Shown here: positions 27,040 to 36,448 of the stretch, piece by piece | Position numbering within the stretch: position 1 is the stretch's first letter | Layout of the letters: every line of letters begins with the position of its first letter | NCBI RefSeq assembly: GCF_900109855.1 | Contig: NZ_FOBO01000013.1 | Span: 54,091 to 118,090 of the forward strand | From: Roseovarius tolerans | GTDB taxonomy: Bacteria > Pseudomonadota > Alphaproteobacteria > Rhodobacterales > Rhodobacteraceae | DNA length: 64,000 bases | Direction: 5' to 3' | Translations under genes and position numbers: made by a program | The notes under the pieces: generated by a model | The model's database searches: none | Seen by the model: only the letters and a program-made list of their open reading frames with translations | Told to the model about the DNA's origin: nothing

Positions 27040-27372
27040 ATGAGCGAGACCGAGAAGAAACCGAAACGCCAGCAAGTCTATACCCTGCTGGTCGAGATTG
27101 GCCGCAAGGCCGGGGACGGTCTGCCTGCCAAGGCGACCGGGGCCGCGCTCATGGTCTTTGCCTCCGGCGTGGACGAGGCCGAGGCGGTGCGCGAGACGGT
27201 GGCGATCCTCAAACAGGCCGATACCGCACCGCTCGACGTGTCGGGCTATGGCACATTGGCAGAGCGCGAGGCCGAGGGCCACGAGATATCAGACGAGGAA
27301 CGCACCCTGATGCAGCGGGCCCTCGACGAGAATGCAGTGATCGTTGCGCAGATGACCCCGTTTTTCGACTAG
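27040..27372 (+). CDS. Conserved hypothetical protein, 110 aa
   Basis: A soluble, charged protein with no recognised domain. It starts MSETEKKPKRQQVYTLLVEI after GGAGGGCCGGAA-like sequence and is rich in Ala, Glu and Val. Alternating polar and hydrophobic residues suggest helices (EAVRETVAILKQ, ERTLMQRALDENA). Codon use matches the neighbours, so it is probably a real native gene. It lies in the same direction as, and 127 bases ahead of, the histidine kinase. Function is unknown. Confidence 0.65.
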   Translation: MSETEKKPKRQQVYTLLVEIGRKAGDGLPAKATGAALMVFASGVDEAEAVRETVAILKQADTAPLDVSGYGTLAEREAEGHEISDEERTLMQRALDENAVIVAQMTPFFD

Positions 27373-27499
27373 GTTCCCGGGCGGGGCACGGCGCTTGCAG
27401 GACGGCTCCGCGCTGCGCATCTCGCGAAACTGTCCCGCGTGCCGCGCACGCGTTGCAAAGCGAAAGATCATCAAAGGCCAGACTGGCGGAGAGACGCGA

Positions 27500-28786
27500 A
27501 TGCTTGACGACATGGCAGAGGCGCGCAAGGGCTCGGAAAAGGCGATCATCCGCGCCCGCATTTCCTTTGCCTTCGTGCTCTTCGGACTGGTCTTTACCAG
27601 TGCCTGGCTCGCTCTCACGGCGCTCAGCGGGGAATTGCCGGTCTTTCTGATCGGCGCGCTTGCGTTTTCGGGGTTTGTCGCGGCACGTCTGCTGGCCTCG
27701 CACCTGCCGCTTGCCTGGGGCAACACGCTCTGGCTCGGCTCGACGAACCTGGCGATCTTCCTCGGGGCCTGCGTGGTGCACCCGGCGGGCGGTGTGGCGA
27801 CGATCCTCATACCGATGGCCGGTTTTCCCTTTGCGGTGTTTTCACTGCACCGCGAGCGCGGGCATATCGCGGCGATGATCGCGGTGCCGGTGCTGCTCTG
27901 GGTGACGTGGTTCGTGCTGCATGACGGGTTGTCGCCGCTGATCGGGGCGCAGATGGCCACCCGGTTCTACGCCCCCATGTCAGGGGCCACGGCCTTTAGC
28001 ATCATCATCTTTCAAGTGTTCTATTTCGCTTTTGTATCAAAGACCTACGAGGCAGAGTTGGAAGAGGCCAAACGTCAGGCCGACCAGACGAGCCGCGCCA
28101 AGACCGTGCTCTTGTCGGGCATCAGCCACGAAATGCGCACCCCGCTCAGCGCGGTGATCGGGCTGGCGGACCTGATCGAGGAGGACGCGGCCAAACGCGA
28201 GGACCGTCAACAGGCGCTTTATGCCGGGCGCATCATGGAGGCCGGTAAGACGCTTTTGTCGACCATCGAGAACACGGTGCAATTCGCCGATCTCGCCGCG
28301 CGGCGTGCGCCTGTCACGCTGAGCGCCGTACGCGTCGCGACGGTGATCGAGGATGTGCGCACGCAGTATCGCGCGACGGTGCGCGAGGACGCGATACACC
28401 TGTCGCAGGCGGACAGCCCGCTGGAGGTGTGGGCGGACCGGACCATGCTGACCGACATCCTGTCGCATCTGGTTGAAAACGCGCTGCGCTACAGCGGGCC
28501 GGAGGGCACCGTCAGCATCGGCATCACCCCGGCGCGGGATGATCAGGTGAGGGTGACGGTCGCCGATGACGGGCCCGGGTTTCTCACCGACGATCCCGAA
28601 CAGGCCTTTGCCCCGTTCGAGCGGCTGGATCAGGCGACCGGCACGACCTTTGGCGCAGGCATGGGATTGGCCATCGCGCGGCTCAAGGCCGAGGCCATGC
28701 AGGGCCGCGTCGGCATTGACCGGACAGTGTCGCACGGCGCGCTGGTCTGGGTCGAGTTGCCCCGCGCCACGGGTGCCTGCGCCTGA
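27500..28786 (+). CDS. Membrane-bound orphan sensor histidine kinase
   Basis: A 428-residue kinase. Residues about 18-180 hold roughly five or six membrane helices with little periplasmic sequence, so the signal is probably sensed in or at the membrane. The H box GISHEMRTPLSAVIG has phospho-acceptor His210. Then come the N box (LVENALRYSG), the G1 box (VADDGPGF) and the G2 box (GAGMGLAIARL). No response-regulator gene is adjacent, so the partner is elsewhere. ATG 27500 follows GGAGA; the ORF opens further upstream at 27395, but that extension is unlike a kinase N-terminus. Confidence 0.88.
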   Translation: MLDDMAEARKGSEKAIIRARISFAFVLFGLVFTSAWLALTALSGELPVFLIGALAFSGFVAARLLASHLPLAWGNTLWLGSTNLAIFLGACVVHPAGGVATILIPMAGFPFAVFSLHRERGHIAAMIAVPVLLWVTWFVLHDGLSPLIGAQMATRFYAPMSGATAFSIIIFQVFYFAFVSKTYEAELEEAKRQADQTSRAKTVLLSGISHEMRTPLSAVIGLADLIEEDAAKREDRQQALYAGRIMEAGKTLLSTIENTVQFADLAARRAPVTLSAVRVATVIEDVRTQYRATVREDAIHLSQADSPLEVWADRTMLTDILSHLVENALRYSGPEGTVSIGITPARDDQVRVTVADDGPGFLTDDPEQAFAPFERLDQATGTTFGAGMGLAIARLKAEAMQGRVGIDRTVSHGALVWVELPRATGACA

Positions 28787-28800
28787 GAGAGCCCCCCGGA

Positions 28801-29892
28801 TCAGGCCGCGCGGTTCATCGCGAGGGTGATCGCCTCATAGGGTTTCAGCACCGGCCAGAGCGGCTTGGGATGTTCGGGCAGGCGGGCGCGATCACATCCC
28901 GCCAGCACGCTCAGTCCGACCATATCGGGCTTGCGTCGCAACCGTCCGACATAGAGGCTCTCGGTCTGCGTTCCGGCGGCATCGAGTTCCTCGTGACCGG
29001 GCAACAGCAGGTTGTGATAGCTTACCATCGTCGGGCTCTCGGCAAAAAGCGCCGAAAACCCGTTGACCAGATGCCGGGCGGGCACCAGCACCGCCTCGGA
29101 GTTGAAGAGATATTCCACCTCGGAGCCGCGGATCACCAGCCGCTGATGCGGGGCCACCACGATATCGCGGCGCAGGCCGAAATAGTGCGCCCGCAACCGC
29201 ACGGGCCGGAAGCTGCCGAACGCGGGCACCCGGCGATGCAGGCTTTGCAGCACCGGCACGGGCGCGCCTTCGGTGGTCAACACCTTGTCGGCGCGCTTCA
29301 ACCGGCCCACCGCCACATAGCCGCCGGGCGTGAGAACCGGGACCGACCCGCTTAGCCCCGGCATCGGCCCAACCGGCTCGATCCGGGACGAGAGCGCCGC
29401 AAAGATCACGTCCCGGTCCATCTGCCGCTGGCGCGGATCGGTGAAGATCGTGCGCATGTCCGAAAGCGGTATCGGATGCGGCGGCGGCAGTGCGATCGAG
29501 GCCACGCCGAACACCTCTGGCCGCTCGACCGAGAGCCGCCCCCACCGCGCGGGCGCGTCCCAGCTATAGGTGATGCGCAGGCTGTCGGTGCGATCATCGA
29601 GCCTGTAGGGCAGCGTGGCATGGCGCACGTCGCCCGCCTGCGTCTCGATCAGGCTGATCCCGCCCGACGGCAGCGCCTGCAGCGAAAAGCCACCATGCCA
29701 CGGATGGCTGCGGCTGAAGGACAGCAAGGTCTGCGGGCGCGGCTCCATCGCCGGGCGCGTCTCGATCATCAGGGTGCCGCGCGCCATCAGATCGCTGGCA
29801 TCCGGGATCACCTCGCGGTCCGATTGCGGCGCACCGAGGCCCTGCGGCATGAAATGCCCGCCGTCGTGATCGGTGACCGCGATCCAGCCCAT
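28801..29892 (-). CDS. Hint-domain protein lacking the catalytic Cys
   Basis: A 363-residue protein. The C-terminal half (about residues 180-330) is a Hint_2-type domain (PVLTPGGYVAVGRLKRADKV, VAPHQRLVIRG, PARHLVNG). In the neighbouring paralogue this domain opens with Cys (PCFVAGTLIRTPGG). Here the equivalent stretch is LSGSVPVLTPGG, with Gly where the Cys would be, so self-cleavage by the usual route looks impossible. The N-terminal half is unrecognised. Only one base separates it from the end of the next gene upstream, so the pair is co-transcribed. Such proteins are common in this group and of unknown role. Confidence 0.78.
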   Translation of the reverse strand: MGWIAVTDHDGGHFMPQGLGAPQSDREVIPDASDLMARGTLMIETRPAMEPRPQTLLSFSRSHPWHGGFSLQALPSGGISLIETQAGDVRHATLPYRLDDRTDSLRITYSWDAPARWGRLSVERPEVFGVASIALPPPHPIPLSDMRTIFTDPRQRQMDRDVIFAALSSRIEPVGPMPGLSGSVPVLTPGGYVAVGRLKRADKVLTTEGAPVPVLQSLHRRVPAFGSFRPVRLRAHYFGLRRDIVVAPHQRLVIRGSEVEYLFNSEAVLVPARHLVNGFSALFAESPTMVSYHNLLLPGHEELDAAGTQTESLYVGRLRRKPDMVGLSVLAGCDRARLPEHPKPLWPVLKPYEAITLAMNRAA

Positions 29893-29893
29893 C

Positions 29894-31474
29894 TCAGGCC
29901 GCGCGCGCGTGGGTCATCAGAAGCCGCGCCTCGTATCGCTTGAGCGTGCGCCGCGCGGCTGCACTGTAGCCCGCGCCGGTTGCCGGGTCGATCTCGGGAA
30001 AGAGCGCGCAGATCTCGTCGACGATCTCGGCCTCGAAGCTGTTGGCGGTTTGCGGTCCGGGCAGGAAGCTTTCGGTTGGCAATCCTTCGGAGAACACCAC
30101 CTGATGCCGGTCGAAAAGGATATGTACATACTCCACTTCGCCGCCCTCGATCCGCCGGACCGAGCGGTCATTGACCAGATCGCGCGCCGCCACCAGCACC
30201 TCGCGCTCGCCGAACAGCAACTCTGCCAGACTGTCGCGAATGAGCACCCGGTGCAGCGGTGACAGAAGCAATTCGCGATGCGAACCAAAGGTTTCGGCGG
30301 CAATGCGAATGGGCGCAAAATCGCCCGCCGCCATCACCTTGCGCCGACCAATCCAGCGCAGCGGTTGCGCGCCCTCATCCTGCGTCAGCACCAGATCGCC
30401 CGGCTGCAACGTCTCTACCGGCACCTCGCCGCCGGGCGTGCGAATGAGGGTTCCGGCGACGAAACAGGGCACTGAATCCACCGTGACAAAGCCGACATCG
30501 GTCTGCCCGGTGCTGCTTTCGACCTCGTAGGTAAAGTTGAAAAGTTCGGTATCGCCATCGCCGATCACCTCGATCGTGCCATCGGCGTTGAGCTGGATCT
30601 GCTGCCCGGAATTGAGCGTGACGATATCGCCCGCCGACACCGCCTGCCCGTTCAGATGGGTGATCGACAGCGTTCCGGCCGTGTTGTTGATGTCATTGGC
30701 CAGAAGATCGAGCGTGCGCGAGCCATCGGGAAACAGCGTGGTCGTGTCATCGCCCGCCACGAGCGTTGTCTGCACGCTGTCCGCCGCAATCATCACCGTG
30801 GAATCGTAGTTGCTGTCGGTCACGTCGGCGATGCCGATCCGGATCGAATTCACCTCTCCCGCATTCACCGGCATGGTCAGCGTCAGCGTCGCGGTGAAGC
30901 CGTCCATCTCGGTGTTGAACTGGTCGGCCGTGTTGTCGATGAAGAGGTTGCCGTTCGACCCGGCATTGAGGTTGTTGGGGTCGATATCGCCATCGCCGAT
31001 GCTGAGCGGCACGAGACTGCCGTTGACCCAGACGCCGAAGAAATCCTGGAACGCGCCGGTGGCGTATTCGGGATATTCCTCGGAGGCGAAGACGAATTGC
31101 ATCGTCATCACGTCACCGGTCGGGATGAAATCGACATCGAGGTAAGAGGCGTCGAACGTCCGGGACCCTGCCGCATTGTCAAAATCGTTGACCCCGTTGG
31201 GCCCGCTCGACGACGTCGTCGTACTGGCGCTCTGGTTCGACTGAAAGAAATTGTTGTTGGTGAACCCGCGCAGATCACCGGTCGAGAACATCACGCCGGT
31301 GTCGCCCGGGGTCACCCCCGGCGAGATGCTGTCGCCATTGGTGTAGATGCCCGAACTGTCGCGGTCGCCCGTGTAGGAGGCCCCGATCACCGTGACGCCG
31401 TCGCCAAAGATCGTCTGCGCCATTTCCGTCGCGGACGCACCGCGGTCGATCGGTATCTCGACGCCTGAAACCAT
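29894..31474 (-). CDS. Choice-of-anchor L and Hint-domain protein (probably secreted)
   Basis: A 526-residue protein. Residues about 10-235 match a choice-of-anchor L domain (TGVMFSTGDL, FVFASEEYPEY, FFGVWVNG). About 240-335 is a cadherin-like or VCBS-like segment (LDLLANDINNTAGTLSITHL). The Hint domain starts at Cys337 (PCFVAGTLIRTPGGEVPVET) and includes LLLSPLHRVLIRD. Intact Hint domains can cut or splice their host chain, here releasing the N-terminal part. No Sec signal is seen; Asp/Asn/Gly-rich proteins like this often leave by type I export, which is inference. Start at 31474 gives MVSGVEIPID. Confidence 0.82.
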   Translation of the reverse strand: MVSGVEIPIDRGASATEMAQTIFGDGVTVIGASYTGDRDSSGIYTNGDSISPGVTPGDTGVMFSTGDLRGFTNNNFFQSNQSASTTTSSSGPNGVNDFDNAAGSRTFDASYLDVDFIPTGDVMTMQFVFASEEYPEYATGAFQDFFGVWVNGSLVPLSIGDGDIDPNNLNAGSNGNLFIDNTADQFNTEMDGFTATLTLTMPVNAGEVNSIRIGIADVTDSNYDSTVMIAADSVQTTLVAGDDTTTLFPDGSRTLDLLANDINNTAGTLSITHLNGQAVSAGDIVTLNSGQQIQLNADGTIEVIGDGDTELFNFTYEVESSTGQTDVGFVTVDSVPCFVAGTLIRTPGGEVPVETLQPGDLVLTQDEGAQPLRWIGRRKVMAAGDFAPIRIAAETFGSHRELLLSPLHRVLIRDSLAELLFGEREVLVAARDLVNDRSVRRIEGGEVEYVHILFDRHQVVFSEGLPTESFLPGPQTANSFEAEIVDEICALFPEIDPATGAGYSAAARRTLKRYEARLLMTHARAA

Positions 31475-31837
31475 GCTCTGCCCCACCTCTTTGAAAGGCA
31501 GTGCAAACGCAGCGTTACATGGCCCGAACGGGGCCATCCGATCCTGAATGACGGGGACGCGCGTCCTTGCCTGATGACACGCGGCCTGCCCGGATGTCGG
31601 GGCCATTGTCCTTGAGGATCTATGTCCTTTTGCGGAACTGGCGGCCCGTAAGTCTGTCTTGCCCTGCCTCGGGTTTTTTTATTGACTGTCCTTAAATACC
31701 AAAAACTTCCATCGGTGTTAAGGTTTATTCGCGTGACGCAGAGTCAGCCTTGCAAACCGGCCACGGGGTCCGGGTTTGCGCTTGGGCGCGATCCGCGCTA
31801 ACCGGTCGGGGATGTTGATCTGAGAGGACCCGCCGAA
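31475..31837. other. Divergent gap between the Hint gene and dapE
   Basis: No gene is seen in these 363 bases. The middle is AT-rich (about 31670-31730). It holds CCTTAA (31690-31695) and TTAAGG (31718-31723), an inverted repeat whose arms extend imperfectly to ACC/GGT and which could be a regulator site. GAGAGG lies about ten bases before the dapE ATG. Promoters for both divergent genes should be here, but no box pair is clear enough to annotate. Confidence 0.5.
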
Positions 31838-32989
31838 ATGCCACATAGCCCGCTCGATGCCGCGCAGCTGACCGCTGATCTAATCAAATGCCCCTCGGTC
31901 ACGCCCGAAGAGGGCGGCGCGCTGCAATTGCTCGAAAAGGTGCTGGACGGCGCGGGCTTTGCCTGCACGCGGGTGGATCGTGGCGGGGTCAGCAACCTCT
32001 TTGCGCGGTGGGGCGACAAGGGCGCGGCGCGCAGCTTCGGCTTCAACGGTCATACCGATGTGGTGCCGGTGGGCGATGAGGCGGCATGGACCGTGCCGCC
32101 CTTCGGCGCGGTCGAAAAGGACGGCGTGCTATACGGGCGCGGGGCCACGGACATGAAATCCGGCGTCGCGGCCTTTGTCGCGGCGGCGGTGGATTTCGTG
32201 GCCGAAACCCCACCCGAGGGCGCGCTGATCCTCGCCATCACCGGGGATGAGGAAGGCGACGCCGTGGACGGCACCACCGCCCTGCTCGACTGGATGGACG
32301 CGCAGGGCGAGCGCATGAGCGCCTGTCTCGTGGGGGAGCCGACCTGCCCCGAGCGCATGGGCGAGATGATCAAGATCGGGCGACGCGGTTCGCTTGTCGC
32401 ACGGATCACGATCACTGGAGTGCAGGGCCATTCCGCCTATCCGCACCGCGCCTGCAATCCGCTGCCCGCCATGGCGCGGCTGATGGACCGGATGGCCTCG
32501 CATACCCTCGATGTGGGCACCGAGCATTTCGATCCCTCGACGCTGGCCGTGGTCACCATCGACACCGGCAACCCGGCCACCAACGTGATCCCCGCCGAGT
32601 GCCGCTCCACGGTCAATATCCGCTTCAACGATGCCCATGACAGCGCCAGCCTGACCCAATGGATGCAAGCCGAGATCGACCGCGTGGCGGAGGAATTCGG
32701 CGTCACGGGCGCGATGCAGGTGAAGGTCTCGGGGGAGTCGTTCCTGACCCCGCCCGGCCCGCTCTCGGATCTGGTGGCGGGCGCGGTCGAGACCGAAACC
32801 GGCGTGGTGCCGGTGCTCTCGACGACCGGGGGCACGTCGGACGCGCGCTTTGTCAAGGATCACTGCCCGGTGGTGGAATTCGGCCTTGTGGGCCAGACCA
32901 TGCATCAGGTGGATGAGCGGGTGGAGGTGGCGCAAATCCACCAGCTCAAGGCGATCTATGCCCGTATCCTGCGCGACTATTTCGCCTGA
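31838..32989 (+). CDS. dapE: Succinyl-diaminopimelate desuccinylase
   Basis: A 383-residue M20-family zinc hydrolase. Metal ligands are visible in [27 protein letters not shown] and the catalytic [12 protein letters not shown]; the dimerisation domain includes [20 protein letters not shown]. It removes succinate from N-succinyl-LL-diaminopimelate on the route to lysine and peptidoglycan. Its stop overlaps the next ATG (TGATG). It is paired functionally with dapD at 25376. Confidence 0.96.
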   Translation: MPHSPLDAAQLTADLIKCPSVTPEEGGALQLLEKVLDGAGFACTRVDRGGVSNLFARWGDKGAARSFGFNGHTDVVPVGDEAAWTVPPFGAVEKDGVLYGRGATDMKSGVAAFVAAAVDFVAETPPEGALILAITGDEEGDAVDGTTALLDWMDAQGERMSACLVGEPTCPERMGEMIKIGRRGSLVARITITGVQGHSAYPHRACNPLPAMARLMDRMASHTLDVGTEHFDPSTLAVVTIDTGNPATNVIPAECRSTVNIRFNDAHDSASLTQWMQAEIDRVAEEFGVTGAMQVKVSGESFLTPPGPLSDLVAGAVETETGVVPVLSTTGGTSDARFVKDHCPVVEFGLVGQTMHQVDERVEVAQIHQLKAIYARILRDYFA

Positions 32990-33573
32990 TGCACCCGATG
33001 CGGCGGCAGCTGATCGTCATGGTCAAGGAACCGCGACCTGGCCGCGTCAAGACCCGGCTCGGGCGTGACATCGGCATGACGGCGGCGGCGTGGTGGTTTC
33101 GCCATCAGGTGGCGCGGCTCCTGCGCGAGGTGGAGGACCCCCGCTGGCATCTGAGCCTTGCCGTCAGCCCGGACCGCGCGGGCCTGCAAAGTCGCGTCTG
33201 GCCCGCGCATCTGCCGCGTCTCCCGCAAGGGCCGGGCGATCTGGGCGACCGCATGGGGCGGCTCTTGCGCGGCGAGCCGCCGGGGCCGGTCTGTGTCATC
33301 GGAGCGGATATCCCGGGCATTCGCGCCGCCCATGTCGCGCGCGCCTTTGACGCCCTCGGGCGGCATGACGCGGTGTTCGGTCCGGCGCATGACGGCGGCT
33401 ATTGGCTGGTCGGGTTGCGCCGCACGCAGCGCGTGCCCACAACGCTATTCGACGGGGTGCGCTGGTCGAGCGAACACGCGCTGGATGACACGGTGCGCAG
33501 CCTTGACGGCCAGAGCGTGGCACTGATCGACCGGCTGCAAGACGTGGACACGGTCGCGGACCTGGTCCGCTAG
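32989..33573 (+). CDS. DUF2064/TIGR04282-type glycosyltransferase-like protein
   Basis: A 194-residue GT-A-fold-like protein. MVKEPRPGRVKTRLGRDIG matches the nucleotide-binding start of the family, CVIGADIPGI holds the DxD-like site, and GPAHDGGYWLVGLR is the family signature. Members resemble nucleotidyl or glycosyl transferases, and some are linked to arsenosugar synthesis; the true substrate is unknown. The start overlaps dapE (TGATG), though ATG 32998 (MRRQLIVMVKEPR) is also possible. Its stop overlaps that of the convergent gene by four bases. Confidence 0.82.
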   Translation: MHPMRRQLIVMVKEPRPGRVKTRLGRDIGMTAAAWWFRHQVARLLREVEDPRWHLSLAVSPDRAGLQSRVWPAHLPRLPQGPGDLGDRMGRLLRGEPPGPVCVIGADIPGIRAAHVARAFDALGRHDAVFGPAHDGGYWLVGLRRTQRVPTTLFDGVRWSSEHALDDTVRSLDGQSVALIDRLQDVDTVADLVR

Positions 33574-33821
33574 CGCCGCCGTCCGCGCAGCCACCGCCAG
33601 AGCGGCACCACGTCAAGCGCCGCGACCGCAAGGCCGAGCGGGATCATCCAGAAGCCGAGCACCGGCAGGAAGCCCAGAAAACCACCGCAGATCAGCAACA
33701 GCCCCGCGACAAGGCGCAGGCCGGGCGGCAGGTTACGCCCGGTCCACAGCTGCACCCGGCGTCGCCATTGCCGCAGCTTTCCCTTGGCATAGGGCTCGGG
33801 CCTTTGGTCTTGCTCAGGCAT
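33570..33821 (-). CDS. Small membrane protein, 83 aa
   Basis: A basic N-terminus (KGKLRQWRRRVQLW) is followed by two membrane segments (LRLVAGLLLICGGFLGFLPV and FWMIPLGLAVAALDVVPL) and a basic tail RWLRGRRR. It resembles the PGPGW-like small transmembrane proteins of proteobacteria, but the assignment is loose. It overlaps the alpha/beta hydrolase gene upstream by eight bases, so it is co-transcribed with it. Function is unknown. Confidence 0.65.
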   Translation of the reverse strand: MPEQDQRPEPYAKGKLRQWRRRVQLWTGRNLPPGLRLVAGLLLICGGFLGFLPVLGFWMIPLGLAVAALDVVPLWRWLRGRRR

Positions 33822-34542
33822 CCACGCGGTTCTGCAGCATCAAGGGCCGTTTCAACCACCCCCGAAGCGCCGCTGTCGTCACCTCGGGCTGCTCCAGCAC
33901 CGGCAGATGCCCGGCATCCGGGATCACTGTCAGCGTCGCATTGGGGATCATTTCGGCCATGAATTCATGCCGTTTGAGCGGGGTAAGCGTGTCATACGCG
34001 CCGCAGAGCACAAGCGCGGGCACCTTGCAGCGACGCAGCACCGATTGGTAATCCCGGCGGCGCTGCAGGGCGCGCGTCTGGCGGATGATCGCCGCCACGC
34101 CCAGATCTTCGGCCATCTCGACCAGCGCCGACATCACGCCCGCCCGGGCCGGGCCGGGTGCCAGAACATCGCGGCCCAGCATCATCTCGACCGCCTCAGA
34201 AATGCGCCCGGCGCGCAACTTGATGATGAAAGGCTCGTACCCGGCGGCGGATTGCGGGGTTTCGGCCAGGGAATTCGTATCCATCAGGGCGATGCGCGTC
34301 ACCCTGTCGGGCGCACGGCGCAACACCTCCATCGCCACGATACCGCCCATCGACAGCCCTGCCAGGGCAAACCGCTGGGGCAGCACGTCGAGAAGCCCCG
34401 AGGCGATTTCCTCGATCCGGTCGCCGCCGGTGACCGGCGCGACCGTGACCGCCATGTCGCGGCTCAGATCGGCGAGTTGCGGCGCGAAAAGGCGCGCGTC
34501 GCACATCATGCCGGGAAGAAACACAACCGGGTCACTGCTCAT
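33814..34542 (-). CDS. Alpha/beta hydrolase
   Basis: A 242-residue hydrolase. The oxyanion region is VFLPGMMCDARLF, and the nucleophile elbow FALAGLSMGGIVAM gives Ser in GLSMG. The acid probably lies in ALVLCGAYDTLTPL and the catalytic His in VIPDAGHLPVLEQPE. It is a small cytosolic esterase-like enzyme of unknown substrate. ATG 34542 is chosen because it starts MSSDPVVFLPGMM; the extra upstream ORF from 34599 has no family sequence. It is the last of three hydrolase genes in this minus-strand stretch. Confidence 0.82.
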   Translation of the reverse strand: MSSDPVVFLPGMMCDARLFAPQLADLSRDMAVTVAPVTGGDRIEEIASGLLDVLPQRFALAGLSMGGIVAMEVLRRAPDRVTRIALMDTNSLAETPQSAAGYEPFIIKLRAGRISEAVEMMLGRDVLAPGPARAGVMSALVEMAEDLGVAAIIRQTRALQRRRDYQSVLRRCKVPALVLCGAYDTLTPLKRHEFMAEMIPNATLTVIPDAGHLPVLEQPEVTTAALRGWLKRPLMLQNRVDA

Positions 34543-34639
34543 CGGACATCTCGCTCTCCCGGGGGTCTGCGCCCCCGCTACTGTGCCAAAGCATGACACC
34601 GCTCAGGGCAAAAGGGCAAGCCCCGGCTGCGCCGGTGCG

Positions 34640-35626
34640 TCAGATTACGCCAGAAATCCAGTCGCGCATCGTGTCAATCGCGCGCGCCGTGTTCCCCGGT
34701 GACATGATATCGCCCGCGATGACATGGGCAAAGGGATCATCCTCGGGACCCAGATCGGGGGTGCTGCGCGTCACCGGGCCGCCCCAGCGGGCCGCCACCT
34801 CTGCCGTGATATCAGGCCGCACGACGCGGTCGGCGTCGGAATAATAAAAGAGCGCAGGCAGCGTCACGCCGGTGTAATCGAGATCACGCGCATGGGCGAC
34901 GATGGCGGCCATCGGAAAGACCGCAACACTGGGATATTCCGTCGTCCATTCCGCCGCCTGCCCGGGGTTGCGCGGCTCGAAACTGCGTCTCTGACCGGCC
35001 AGCAGCGGCAGCCAGTGACGCGCCCCCGGCAGCGTCAGCAGGGGCGCCACCGGGTTGTTGATCCCGAAATTCGGCGAGACCATGATGATCCCCGCCACGC
35101 CGTCGCGCAGCGCGGCCTCCTGCAGCGCCACCGCCGCGATGCTTGCCCCGGTCGAGGTGGCGAGCACGATCACCCGCTCGCCGGTGGCCCGGCCGAGCGC
35201 CAGCGCCTCGGCCGCGTCCTCCAGCCAGTCGGATGCCGTTGCCTCGCCCATGGCGTCAGGCGTGCGCCCGTGGCCGCGAAACCGGGTATAGACGAGGTTC
35301 GCGCCGAAGGCCTCGGCCAGCCGGTCCGGCACCGGGCGGATTTCCTGGCTCGATGCGGAAAACCCGTACAGATAGACGATCGAAATCGGCGTGCGCGTCT
35401 CGCGTTGCCCGGCCCAGATCACGCGCTTTTCGCTGCCGGGGCGAATGTCGTCATAGGCGGATTCGACCACCTCCAGATAAACACCGATCCCCTCGCCGAA
35501 CTTGCGCGGCTCGAACGGTGCGGGCGCGGCCACCTCTTCGCGCGGGGCAAGGACAAGCGCCAAGGCACTGACCGCGATCAACGCCAGCGCCAGCCGCCCC
35601 AGCCCGCGCAGCACCCGCCGCATCAC
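34640..35626 (-). CDS. Membrane-anchored alpha/beta hydrolase
   Basis: A 328-residue protein. An N-terminal hydrophobic helix (LGRLALALIAVSALALVLA) anchors it or acts as an uncleaved signal, so the enzyme likely faces the periplasm. The hydrolase domain shows YLYGFSASSQEIRPV, the nucleophile elbow VLATSTGASIAAVAL (Ser in TSTGA), LPALFYYSDADRVV with the acid, and DDPFAHVIAGD with the His. Substrate unknown. It overlaps the upstream hydrolase by four bases (ATGA). Confidence 0.8.
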   Translation of the reverse strand: MMRRVLRGLGRLALALIAVSALALVLAPREEVAAPAPFEPRKFGEGIGVYLEVVESAYDDIRPGSEKRVIWAGQRETRTPISIVYLYGFSASSQEIRPVPDRLAEAFGANLVYTRFRGHGRTPDAMGEATASDWLEDAAEALALGRATGERVIVLATSTGASIAAVALQEAALRDGVAGIIMVSPNFGINNPVAPLLTLPGARHWLPLLAGQRRSFEPRNPGQAAEWTTEYPSVAVFPMAAIVAHARDLDYTGVTLPALFYYSDADRVVRPDITAEVAARWGGPVTRSTPDLGPEDDPFAHVIAGDIMSPGNTARAIDTMRDWISGVI

Positions 35627-36381
35627 ACCTGACCCGCCCGTGCGATCACCTCTTCGACCGAGGCCTCGATCAGCGCCAGACAGTCGGGATCAGAGAACCG
35701 GTGATCGGCCCTGTCGACCAGAACAAGCCGCTTATCGGGCCCGACAGAATGGTCTAAAAGCGATAATGCAACGGATTTATCCACATCTTGATCGGCAGTT
35801 CCTTGCAGAAATCGAATAGGAAAGGGCAAATCGAGCGGGCTGCGCAAAACCAGGTTCTCGCGCCCTTCCTCGATCAGGCGACGGGTGATGATATAGGGCT
35901 CGCCATAGTCGCTTGGCAGGGCGAGTTGCCCCTCATTCTGCAACGTCGCGCGCTGTGCCGCGTCAAAGCCGGCCCACATCGAATCCTCGGTGAAATCCGG
36001 GGCGGCGGCAATCGTGACCAGCCCCGCCACGCGCTGCGGCATCGCCCGCGCCAGCAAGAGCGCGATCCAGCCCCCCATGGATGAGCCCACGAGAATCTGC
36101 GGCCCCTTGGTCAGCGCCTCGATCGCCGCCCTTGCATCCGTTGCCCAATCGCCGATGCACCCGTCGGTGAACGCCCCCGAGGATTGCCCGTGGCCGGAAT
36201 AGTCGAACCGCAGGAAGGCGTGGCCTGTGCGCCGCGCCCACTCCTCCAGCCAGAGCGCCTTGGTCCCTTCCATGTCGGATTTGAACCCGCCCAGAAACAC
36301 CACGCCCGGCCCCTGCCCCGGCGTGAGGTGATAGGCCAGTTGACGCCCCTCGGCGGTGGTCAGATAAGACGGCTCTTGCAT
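35623..36381 (-). CDS. Alpha/beta hydrolase (carboxylesterase or thioesterase-like)
   Basis: A 252-residue hydrolase. VVFLGGFKSDMEGTKALWL is the oxyanion region, QILVGSSMGGWIALLLAR the nucleophile elbow (Ser in GSSMG), RFLQGTADQDVD the acid region and LVDRADHRFSDPD the His. It resembles the mycophenolic acid acyl-glucuronide esterase or ABHD10-type group, a family-level impression. Its stop overlaps the next hydrolase start, making a two-gene transcript at least. Confidence 0.82.
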   Translation of the reverse strand: MQEPSYLTTAEGRQLAYHLTPGQGPGVVFLGGFKSDMEGTKALWLEEWARRTGHAFLRFDYSGHGQSSGAFTDGCIGDWATDARAAIEALTKGPQILVGSSMGGWIALLLARAMPQRVAGLVTIAAAPDFTEDSMWAGFDAAQRATLQNEGQLALPSDYGEPYIITRRLIEEGRENLVLRSPLDLPFPIRFLQGTADQDVDKSVALSLLDHSVGPDKRLVLVDRADHRFSDPDCLALIEASVEEVIARAGQV

Positions 36382-36448
36382 CGTGTCCTCCCGCGTTGTC
36401 CGGGCCGATCATGCACGCGCGGCCCGATCAGGGCAAACCGGTTTCGGA

